From: Bryobacterales bacterium | GTDB lineage: Bacteria > Acidobacteriota > Terriglobia > Bryobacterales > UBA6623 | DNA: 41,287 nt | NCBI GenBank assembly: GCA_028819235.1 | Contig: JAPPMC010000193.1 | Span: 1 to 41,287 of the forward strand | Direction: 5' to 3' | Part shown: one piece after another, positions 34,694 through 41,287 of the stretch | How positions within the stretch are numbered: the first letter of the stretch is position 1 | Layout of the letters: the number at the start of each line of letters is the position of its first letter | The notes under the pieces: model-generated | The model's input: only the letters and a program-made list of their open reading frames with translations | What the model was told of the DNA's origin: nothing | Databases searched by the model: none | Made by a program: the position numbers and the translations under genes

Positions 34694-36085
34694 ATGGCTA
34701 GCGTCCTGCGCTACGGCACCTACATCCCTCACGCCCGCCTCCTTCGCGACCGCATCGCCTCTGGCGCGCCCGGCGAGCGGGCCGTCGCGGGCTTTGACGA
34801 GGACTCGACCTCGCTGGCTGTCGAGGCCGGCCGCGAGGCGCTGCGAGGGTGCCCTGTTTCCCCTCGCCATGCGCTGTTCGCGTCCACGTCCCATGCTTAC
34901 GCCGAGAAGCTCAACGCAGCAGCGCTGCAGGCCGCGCTGGACCTGCCGCCGTCCGTCGTCGCGCTGGACGTAGCGTCGTCGGCCTCGTCGGGATTGGCGG
35001 CTCTGGGGCTGGCGGCTGTCATCGGCGCGGGAAGCCCCGTCTTGGTCTGCGCCGCGGATGTGGCCGCGGGGGCTCCGCAGGGCCCACGCGAGTTGGCCGG
35101 GGGGGACGGCGCCTGCGCCTATCTCGTGGATGGCGTTGACGGCGGCGGCGCGGCGCGCATCCTTGCATCGGCGACCTACACTCAAGAGCTCCTGGACACT
35201 TGGCGGGGTAGCGAGCAGCCATTCCCTCGCCACTGGGAGGAGCGGTTCGCCCTGCGGCTGCTCGTTCCAGCCTTGGCCGAGGTGCTCGGTGAGGCTCTGC
35301 GGCAAGCGGGCCTGGCGGCTGGCGACTTGGACGCCGTCGCCGTTGATGCCGGCCACGCCAAAGCTGCCCTCCAGCTGGCGCGTTCGGCTGGCCTCCGCCC
35401 GGACCAGATGGCCAACGACCTTTCCGGGAGTGTAGGGCGCTGCGGGGCGGCCCATGCCGGCGTGCTCCTCGCAAGTCTGCTCGACACAGCCGAGCCCGGA
35501 GACCGGATCGCCGTGCTGAGTGCCGCCGATGGGGCCACAGCTGTCGTGCTGGAGGTCTCCGAGGGAATTGCCGATCACAGGCCCCGGCGGTCAGTGCGCC
35601 GCTGGGTGGCGTCGAAGCGGGCCGATCTGCCCTACCGGACATATCTCAAGTGGAGGGGGATCCTGCCGTTCGAGCCGCCACGGAGGCCGGATCCGCCCAG
35701 GCCGGCCGCTCCGCCGATGCAGCGTTCTCTGCGCTGGAAGTACGCCTTCGTCGGCGGGCGCTGCCTAGATTGCGGGGCGACCAACCTACCGCCCCAGCGA
35801 GTCTGTGCCCACTGCGGCGCGGTCGACCGGATGCAGGACGTCCCTTACGCCGATGAGCGGGCGCGGGTGGCGACGTACACGGTCGATCACTTGGCGTACT
35901 CGCTCCAGCAGCCCGTCGTCGCCGCTGTGGTCGACTTCGACGGCGGCGGCCGCTTGGCGTGCGAACTCGCGGATGTCGATCCGGCCAAGGTGGCCATCGG
36001 CTTGGAGCTTGAGATGACCTTCCGCCGCCTGTACACTGCGGACGGCGTCCGAAACTATTTCTGGAAGGCCCGCCCGAGGCGCTGA
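34694..36085 (+). CDS. HMG-CoA-synthase/KAS III-like protein fused to a DUF35-type OB-fold zinc-ribbon domain
   Basis: 463 residues. Residues ~1-290 are a thiolase-superfamily condensing fold of the HMGS/KASIII kind: VLRYGTYIPHARL, FASTSHAYAEKLNAAALQAAL, LAGGDGACAYLVDG and NDLSGSVGRCGAAHAGVLLA. Residues ~345-455 are a DUF35 rubredoxin-like zinc ribbon (C357, C360, C371, C374) plus OB-fold. Where the family has DVEFACKAG (catalytic Cys), this protein reads DVASSASSG at 92-100, so an ungapped alignment puts Ala97 at the Cys position. It may not be catalytically active as HMGS. It lies 76 bp upstream of a thiolase with an intact Cys, like the thiolase/HMGS/DUF35 assemblies of archaea, where DUF35 bridges the two enzymes. 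Confidence 0.83.
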   Translation: MASVLRYGTYIPHARLLRDRIASGAPGERAVAGFDEDSTSLAVEAGREALRGCPVSPRHALFASTSHAYAEKLNAAALQAALDLPPSVVALDVASSASSGLAALGLAAVIGAGSPVLVCAADVAAGAPQGPRELAGGDGACAYLVDGVDGGGAARILASATYTQELLDTWRGSEQPFPRHWEERFALRLLVPALAEVLGEALRQAGLAAGDLDAVAVDAGHAKAALQLARSAGLRPDQMANDLSGSVGRCGAAHAGVLLASLLDTAEPGDRIAVLSAADGATAVVLEVSEGIADHRPRRSVRRWVASKRADLPYRTYLKWRGILPFEPPRRPDPPRPAAPPMQRSLRWKYAFVGGRCLDCGATNLPPQRVCAHCGAVDRMQDVPYADERARVATYTVDHLAYSLQQPVVAAVVDFDGGGRLACELADVDPAKVAIGLELEMTFRRLYTADGVRNYFWKARPRR

Positions 36086-36161
36086 CAGCGATCTGGCCTG
36101 AAGCTCGCGTGGCGTCCGGCTCCGGGCGGGGATAGAATCAGGGCCGGGAGGCGCAGCAAGG

Positions 36162-37343
36162 ATGGCCAGCAGGGGAATACGCGACCGGGTCGCGATCGTC
36201 GGGATGGGCTGCACGCGATTCGGAGAGCATTGGGGCCGCGGTCCCGGGGATCTGCTCGTCGAGGCCGCCATGGGGGCCTGCGGATCGGCGGGCGTGGATC
36301 GCGAGCGGATTGACGCCTACTGGATGGGGACGCTGACCAGCGGACAGTCCGGCCTCCTGCTCTCCGAACCGCTCAGGACCGGCTACAAACCGATCACGCG
36401 TGTCGAGAACTATTGCGCGACGGGGAGCGAGGCGATCCGCAACGCAGCCTACGCAGTGGCCTGCGGAGCCTACGATCTCGTAATGGCGGTCGGCGTGGAG
36501 AAGCTGAAGGACTCCGGGTTCTCCGGCCTGGCATCCGCGGCCGCTCGGCCGACCGATGGTACGCAGTCCTCGATGACGGCCCCGGCCACCTTTTCGCTGC
36601 TGGCCCCGGCTTATTCGCGCAAGTACGGCCTGGACCGCGGGACGCTGCGCAAGGTGCTCACCCGCATCGCGCACAAGAACCACGCCAACGGAGCCCGAAA
36701 CCCCAAGGCCCAGTACCAGAGGGTCGTGCCGGAGGCGGCCATCGAGAACGCTCCCCGGGTGGCGGGGATGCTGGGAGTGTTCGACTGCTCGGGCGTCAGC
36801 GACGGTGCCGCGGCAGCGATCCTTTGCCGCACCGAGGACGCGCATCGCTACACCGACCGTCCGCTGCTGATCAAGGCCCTGTCGTTCATCGCCGGCCCGG
36901 CAGACGGCGCAAAGCGCCAATACTATGACTACACGACCTTCCCCGAGGTCGTCGCGAGCGCATCCGACGCCTACGCGCAGGCCGGAGTGCGGCGCCCGAG
37001 GGAGGAGATCTCACTGGCCGAGGTGCACGACTGCTTCACGCCGACCGAACTCGTGCTGATGGAAGACCTCGGGTTCTCGTCCCGGGGGACCGCGTGGAAG
37101 GACACGCTGGAGGGCCGTTTCGAGATCGGAGGGGAGCAGCCGGTCAACCCTGACGGCGGGCTGAAGAGCTTCGGGCATCCCATAGGCGCCAGCGGGCTGC
37201 GGATGATGTACGAGATGTGGCTGCAGTTCCGGGGCGAGGCCGGGGAGCGCCAGATCCCCGCGCCCAAGCTCGGCCTGACCCAGAATCTGGGGGGCGCGCC
37301 CGGCCGTTGCGTCAGCTTTGTATCCGTTGTAGGAGCGAACTGA
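36162..37343 (+). CDS. Thiolase family acetyl-CoA acetyltransferase (SCP-x/archaeal-like)
   Basis: 393 residues with a thiolase fold. The nucleophile lies in VENYCATGSEAIRNAAYAVA (Cys85). Later catalytic histidines sit in LAEVHDCFTPTELV (His289) and SFGHPIGASGLRMMY (His339), with a C-terminal GGAPGRCVSFV (Cys383). The divergent GMGCTRFGEHWG N-terminus is the form seen in SCP-x/archaeal acetyl-CoA acetyltransferases that work with DUF35 proteins, not in FadA/PhaA. The upstream gene supplies a DUF35 OB-fold joined to an HMGS-like half, so the two products probably form one complex. The substrate may be acetoacetyl-CoA or a longer 3-ketoacyl-CoA; context does not decide. GGGAGG lies upstream of the start. 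Confidence 0.9.
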   Translation: MASRGIRDRVAIVGMGCTRFGEHWGRGPGDLLVEAAMGACGSAGVDRERIDAYWMGTLTSGQSGLLLSEPLRTGYKPITRVENYCATGSEAIRNAAYAVACGAYDLVMAVGVEKLKDSGFSGLASAAARPTDGTQSSMTAPATFSLLAPAYSRKYGLDRGTLRKVLTRIAHKNHANGARNPKAQYQRVVPEAAIENAPRVAGMLGVFDCSGVSDGAAAAILCRTEDAHRYTDRPLLIKALSFIAGPADGAKRQYYDYTTFPEVVASASDAYAQAGVRRPREEISLAEVHDCFTPTELVLMEDLGFSSRGTAWKDTLEGRFEIGGEQPVNPDGGLKSFGHPIGASGLRMMYEMWLQFRGEAGERQIPAPKLGLTQNLGGAPGRCVSFVSVVGAN

Positions 37344-37403
37344 TCCCGATCGCTCCCGTCACGCAGCTCTGAGTTTCTGCGGCCCGGCAGCAGTCCCGCT
37401 CAC

Positions 37404-38963
37404 TCAGTCCAACTCCGCCTCGAACCTTGTCACGTTGCGCGTCTTGGCGCTGAACTCCACAGCGACCAGATGGATCGGCTCCCCCCTTCCCCGGTACCTG
37501 TCGGCATAGCCCCGTGCCCTGATCTGTCCCAAGGCGGTCTCCGCGCCGGCCCGCTCCCGCATCTTGAACTCGAAGACGTAAACGCGCCCGAATGCCCGGA
37601 CGCACAGGTCCGCACGTCCAAGGCTGCCGCTCTCCTCAGCCTGAACTTCCGCGCCCGTCGACGCGAAGTACGCGTACAGCAGGCTCGCATACCAGCCTTC
37701 GAAGCTTCCCATCGGATTCTGCCGGTGCCACTGGTAGGGGATGCCCGCAAGCAGTGACCGAATGCGGTTCTCCAACCCTTCGACGTCACCCGCCCTCAGG
37801 ACTTCGCTCAGCCTCATCCGTTCGGCTTCCCGTTTCCCGGCTGCCCCTGGGAGTGTGGCGAGCAGCGCCCGGTTCAGGCTCTGCCTGACCTCGCGGTTCG
37901 GGAAGCCCAAGCGATACGTGGGCCCGTCGTCAAGATCGCGCCGCTCCAAGATCGTCAGGTATCCGGACTGAAACGCCAGCGCCTCGGGAGCGATGTCTCC
38001 GACGTCGAATCTGGAGAGGATCTCGTCCGAGGCCCGCAGGCCGTCCAGTTGGTGCCATGGAAAGCGCTTCTCGGCGAGGAGATCGATAAGGAATGATGGC
38101 GTCGCGGTCTCGTACCACCACGGCTGGAATGTACGCCGCTTCAGCAGCAGCAGCACGTCAAACGGGTTGTAGACGCGCTCCGCCGCACCCCATCCGTAGC
38201 CGTTGTACCACTCCCGGACCCGCTCCCGGTCGAGCCCTTCGATCCGGTCCGCGAAAACCGAGTCCAGGTCGGCTTCCGCATAGCCGCAGATCGACGAGAA
38301 GGTCGGGTCAAGGGTGATGTCCTCCAGATTGTTCAGGCCGGAAAACAGGCTCACCTTGGAGAACTTGCTTACGCCGGTCAGAAAGCAGAACTGCACGTGG
38401 TCGTCGCAGTCCTTGATTACGGAGTAGAGGCCGCGGAGCAAGTCCCGGTTGGCCCGCGCCATCTTCGGCTCGTCCAAGGTGTCTAGAATCGGCTTGTCGT
38501 ACTCGTCCACCAGCACCACCACCCGTCGCCCGGTCTGCCCGTGCAGATTCTCCAGCAGGTCGGCCAGTCGCTCGGGCCCGCTGTCGAAGGGTGACCTCAG
38601 ATTCTCGCGGCGCTCGATCCCATGCAGCTGGGCCGCCAGGGTCCGCTTGATGTGCTGGGGGTTGGAGAAGCTGCGGCGCCCGAACGAGAGGAGCACGACG
38701 GGGTAGCGTACGGTCCAGTCCCATTGGCCGTGGGCCTCCAATCCTTCGAACAGCTCGCGGCGGCCCTCGAAGAGTTCGCGAAGCATGCTCACGAAGAGGC
38801 TCTTGCCGAAGCGCCGTGGGCGAGCGAGGAAGTAGTGCGTGCCTTCTCTGACGAGCTGTAAGGCGAAGCCCGTCTTGTCCACGTAGTAGTAGCCGTCTTC
38901 GCGGATCTTACGGAACGACTGAATTCCGATCGGCAGCCGGGATCTGGATCTGTTGAAGCGCAT
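37404..38963 (-). CDS. AAA-ATPase-like protein with C-terminal PD-(D/E)XK nuclease-like domain
   Basis: 519 residues with the two-part layout of the 'AAA-ATPase-like/DUF1703' family. The N-terminal LPIGIQSFRKIREDGYYYVD leads to the Walker A-like RPRRFGKS (48-55) and Walker B VVVLVDEYDKP (148-158). Then come FLTGVSKFSKVSLFSGLNNL (a sensor-type region) and EWYNGYGWG. The C-terminal PD-(D/E)XK fold has Asp452 (GRADLCV) and the E-F-K of VFEFKM (465-467). These proteins are common, repeated and mobile-looking in many bacteria. A nuclease or NTPase activity is predicted from the fold but not established, and a role in defence or DNA transactions is speculation. It stands alone between a thiolase and a Gfo/Idh gene. 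Confidence 0.9.
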   Translation of the reverse strand: MRFNRSRSRLPIGIQSFRKIREDGYYYVDKTGFALQLVREGTHYFLARPRRFGKSLFVSMLRELFEGRRELFEGLEAHGQWDWTVRYPVVLLSFGRRSFSNPQHIKRTLAAQLHGIERRENLRSPFDSGPERLADLLENLHGQTGRRVVVLVDEYDKPILDTLDEPKMARANRDLLRGLYSVIKDCDDHVQFCFLTGVSKFSKVSLFSGLNNLEDITLDPTFSSICGYAEADLDSVFADRIEGLDRERVREWYNGYGWGAAERVYNPFDVLLLLKRRTFQPWWYETATPSFLIDLLAEKRFPWHQLDGLRASDEILSRFDVGDIAPEALAFQSGYLTILERRDLDDGPTYRLGFPNREVRQSLNRALLATLPGAAGKREAERMRLSEVLRAGDVEGLENRIRSLLAGIPYQWHRQNPMGSFEGWYASLLYAYFASTGAEVQAEESGSLGRADLCVRAFGRVYVFEFKMRERAGAETALGQIRARGYADRYRGRGEPIHLVAVEFSAKTRNVTRFEAELD

Positions 38964-39117
38964 CCCCTGTCGTGCCGGACTTCGATTCTAGGGCAGGCAC
39001 TGCGGCGGCTCGGGCCCTTCCGCTAAGAAGTGTCGCCTGACAACCGGCAGTTCGCCCGACCGGGAACCGCCTGAGCGCATCGCCCGGTCTTGTCGGTAGA
39101 GTTAGGGAGGAGAGCGC

Positions 39118-40131
39118 ATGCGAATCGGCGTAATCGGACTCGGGTTCATGGGCAGTGCCCACTTGGCGGCGTACAAGGGGGTGAGCGGTTGCGAAATTGG
39201 CGCCGTCTGCAGCTCCGACGAGAGGAAGCTTGCCGGAGACCTTGGCGGGGTCGGCGGCAATTTGGACCGTGGCGGCGGCCGGTTCGATTTCGGTGGAGCT
39301 GGACGTTATCAAAAGCCCGCCGACCTGATTTCCGATCCATCGGTCGATGCGGTCGACATCTGCACGCCCACGCACCTGCACAATCCGCTCGCGATCGAAG
39401 CATTGAGGGCAGGCAAGCACGTCCTAGTCGAAAAGCCCATGGCGCTTACGGTTGAGGACTGTCTAGAGATGGATGAAGCAGCCGTCTCCTCCGGCCGAGT
39501 CCTGATGGTTGCACAGGTGCTGCGGTTCTTCCCGGAGTACTTGGCGGCTAGGCAACTGATCGTCGAGGGTGAACTGGGCAGCGTCCGGATGGCCTCGTTC
39601 AGGCGGCGCTGCGCCGCGCCGGCGTGGGGCAAGTGGCTGAAGGACCCGCAGTGCAGCGGAGGCGGTGTCTTCGACCTGCTGATCCACGACTTCGACTATG
39701 CGCGCCACATGTTCGGCGTGCCGCGGGCCGTGCGCGCCGTGGGACATGAGGACCTGGAAGCCGGAATCGACGTCACTGAGGCCGAGCTGCTCTACGATCA
39801 AGGCCCGACGGTCGTCATCTCCGGTGGCTGGCACCACCCGGCGAGCTTCCCGTTCTCGATGGAGTTCACGATCGTGTGCGAAGGGGGGACGCTCGACTAC
39901 CACTCGGCGAATCCCGGTCTGCGCCTGTATGCGGCCGACGGGACGGGCAGCGAGGTTGCACTTCCGGAGCAGGACGGCTTCGAGGCCGAACTGCAGGCGT
40001 TCGTAGATGCCTGTCGGAGCGGGAAGCCGAGTGAAGCCTGCCCGCCGGAGGAGAGCGCCCAGGCAGTCGCGATGACCTTGGCCATGCGCCAGTCGCGTTC
40101 CCTCGGTGGCGGCGAAGTACCGACCGGCTGA
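39118..40131 (+). CDS. Gfo/Idh/MocA-family oxidoreductase
   Basis: A 337-residue NAD(P)-dependent sugar-type dehydrogenase. The N-terminal Rossmann fold has GVIGLGFMGSAHLAAYKG. The invariant EKPMALTVEDC lies around residue 105, and the catalytic-type FDLLIHDFDYARHMFG is in the C-terminal domain. A Gly-rich insert (residues ~41-62, around GGVGGNLDRGGGRFDF) precedes the second Rossmann strand and occurs in one subfamily found in this phylum. GGGAGGAG at 39105-39112 precedes the ATG. The substrate cannot be read from the sequence. The convergent GH88/105-like glycosidase 12 bp away suggests sugar catabolism (inference). Confidence 0.92.
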   Translation: MRIGVIGLGFMGSAHLAAYKGVSGCEIGAVCSSDERKLAGDLGGVGGNLDRGGGRFDFGGAGRYQKPADLISDPSVDAVDICTPTHLHNPLAIEALRAGKHVLVEKPMALTVEDCLEMDEAAVSSGRVLMVAQVLRFFPEYLAARQLIVEGELGSVRMASFRRRCAAPAWGKWLKDPQCSGGGVFDLLIHDFDYARHMFGVPRAVRAVGHEDLEAGIDVTEAELLYDQGPTVVISGGWHHPASFPFSMEFTIVCEGGTLDYHSANPGLRLYAADGTGSEVALPEQDGFEAELQAFVDACRSGKPSEACPPEESAQAVAMTLAMRQSRSLGGGEVPTG

Positions 40132-40143
40132 CCGGACCGGCAG

Positions 40144-41271
40144 TCAGCGCTCGCGTTCCCAGCGGGCCCTCTCGGTTGCGGCGAGCAGCCCCATGGCACC
40201 GCCCCTGTCGTCGCGGCCCAGGATCGCCTCACGGTCAAAATAGGCCCGCAGCGAGGTTTGCTTGCCTGTGCTGCGGCAAACATCGACCAGCGTTGCGTCG
40301 CTCTTGATACGCAGCTTCAGCGCGCGCCATGCTCGGTCCGCTACGGGCTCGAACATGTCCCGGTCCAGCCAGCCCGAGCGCAGCCCGCGCAGGATCGCGA
40401 ACGCGGTCATCGCCGTGACGGTGAATTCGCGATAGCTCTCGGGCCGGTCGACCACCTGGTGCCAAAGGCCAGTCACGTCTTGGTGACGGGCCATTGCGTT
40501 CATGTGCGCCCGATAGGACGTCAAGACTTCGCTTCGCCCGGGATGGTCCTGCGGCCAGTCGGTGAGGGCCAGCGCGTGACCCAAGGCCGGAAAACCGTTT
40601 CCCCGGCCCCACGCGGACTCGTCCAGGGGGGAATGACGGTACAGCCCGTCAGGCCGAAGGTCCAAGGCCTGCATGAAACGGAGATGCCGCAGGGCCATTC
40701 GGAAGTAGCGGTCCTCGCCGGTCAGCCGTCCGACCCTCGCCAAGATCGAGAACCCCATGAAGACGGAGTCGCTCATCTGGTTGTGGGCGGGCATGGACTC
40801 GTTCTCGCCGCCGTCAGCGCCGAACCCCAGATCGGCCGCGGCTCGGGCCAGGACCAGCCATTGCTGCCGGCCCGTCCTCTCGTACAGATCGGCGAAGATC
40901 AGGTGCCCTGAGATGTGGCTTCCGGTCAGGCGCTCCCCTAACGATGGCTTGCCGTCCGCGAAGGGCTGCGCAATTCGCTCGACGTCGGCTAGCGGAACCG
41001 TGCCGTCCAGGTCGCCGAGCCTCAACCGGCCGATCAGGGCCAGCGCCGGAATGTAGACAGCGTTCTCGAGCGTGTGTCCGTAGACCGTTGCAAGCTGGCG
41101 CGCGATCTCTTCCGGGGATCGCTGCAGCCGCGATCGAAGCTCGCGACGGGCATGGGAGACAGGGAGTCCTGCCGTGAGCGTCCTCAATCTGCTCTCGGCG
41201 AGCATCAAGTTGTCACCGGATTCGCTGCCGTCCGCTGCCCATGCCCCATAAGCGGGACTTGACAACGGCAC
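40144..41271 (-). CDS. Glycoside hydrolase family 88/105-like protein, possibly truncated by the window edge
   Basis: At least 375 residues with an (alpha/alpha)6-barrel pattern and the GH88/GH105 landmark WGRGNGFPALGHALAL. It is preceded by MPAHNQMSDSVFMGFSILARVGRL and RPDGLYRHSPLDES. The families remove unsaturated uronic acids from oligosaccharides left by polysaccharide lyases, but exact activity cannot be told here. The GTG at 41271 is the most upstream start visible; the frame stays open to the window end with no clear signal peptide, so the real N-terminus may lie outside. It converges with the Gfo/Idh gene with a 12-bp gap. Confidence 0.8.
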   Translation of the reverse strand: MPLSSPAYGAWAADGSESGDNLMLAESRLRTLTAGLPVSHARRELRSRLQRSPEEIARQLATVYGHTLENAVYIPALALIGRLRLGDLDGTVPLADVERIAQPFADGKPSLGERLTGSHISGHLIFADLYERTGRQQWLVLARAAADLGFGADGGENESMPAHNQMSDSVFMGFSILARVGRLTGEDRYFRMALRHLRFMQALDLRPDGLYRHSPLDESAWGRGNGFPALGHALALTDWPQDHPGRSEVLTSYRAHMNAMARHQDVTGLWHQVVDRPESYREFTVTAMTAFAILRGLRSGWLDRDMFEPVADRAWRALKLRIKSDATLVDVCRSTGKQTSLRAYFDREAILGRDDRGGAMGLLAATERARWERER

Positions 41272-41287
41272 CCCTCGTGTGGCATCC

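Noticed and set aside
1..41287. CRISPR arrays, insertion sequences, integrases, tRNA or rRNA genes
   Set aside because: I looked for spaced repeats, transposase motifs and cloverleaf or rRNA-like sequence and found none that hold up; the only short tandem repeat (20499-20561) is coding.

Overview
The window is about 41.3 kb of GC-rich bacterial DNA that is densely coding on both strands. The gene families point to an Acidobacteriota chromosome, probably Bryobacterales/Solibacter-like: CRTAC1/UnbV-type FG-GAP proteins, a CarboxypepD-reg/TonB-type outer-membrane receptor, 'planctomycete-type' cytochromes (PSCyt1, DUF1549, DUF1553), DUF1501 proteins, NIPSNAP and a Gfo/Idh/MocA oxidoreductase. 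That placement is inferred from family content, because there is no rRNA or tRNA in the window. I see no CRISPR array, insertion sequence, integrase or attachment site.

Left part (65-8268, minus strand): a run of exported proteins. In transcription order these are a PQQ-type beta-propeller with internal EF-hands, a Tat-exported DUF1501-like protein, a seven-heme c-type cytochrome, a TPR protein and an FG-GAP/UnbV protein. The last four are separated by 6-32 bp and look like one operon serving an envelope or extracellular function. Divergent from it (8565-10268) is a type IV toxin-antitoxin locus of the AbiE kind. It has an intact AbiEi antitoxin, a near-perfect 47-bp palindromic operator candidate directly in front of it, and an AbiEii toxin gene broken by two frameshifts. 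A small NIPSNAP gene and about 590 bp of gene-poor DNA follow.

Middle (11578-24532, minus strand): a second set of exported proteins. It comprises a large di-CxxCH protein with golvesin-like and DUF1588-like parts, a DUF1501 protein, and its partner PSCyt1/DUF1549/DUF1553 cytochrome. After these come a small membrane protein whose coiled coil is encoded by 21-bp tandem repeats, and a TonB-dependent-receptor-like gene with an in-frame TAG and two compensating frameshifts.

Right part (24661-41271): mainly metabolism and housekeeping. Cobalamin adenosyltransferase, an orphan sugar-type binding lipoprotein and tadA lead into metK-ahcY, the core of the SAM cycle. metK-ahcY is preceded by a recognisable promoter and a roughly 110-nt leader that can fold into mutually exclusive hairpins. 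A DUF4159 gene follows and converges on a tex-rnhB-small membrane protein operon. Next come a secreted hypothetical protein, an HMG-CoA-synthase-like/OB-fold fusion paired with a thiolase, an AAA-ATPase-like/PD-(D/E)XK protein, a Gfo/Idh/MocA oxidoreductase and a GH88/GH105-like glycosidase at the right edge.

The observations I rate highest are the AbiE operator palindrome with its broken toxin, the switch-like metK leader, the HMGS-like/OB-fold fusion that lacks the catalytic cysteine beside an intact thiolase, and the clustered lesions in the TonB receptor gene. Frame lesions in two unrelated genes also raise the possibility of assembly or sequencing indels.
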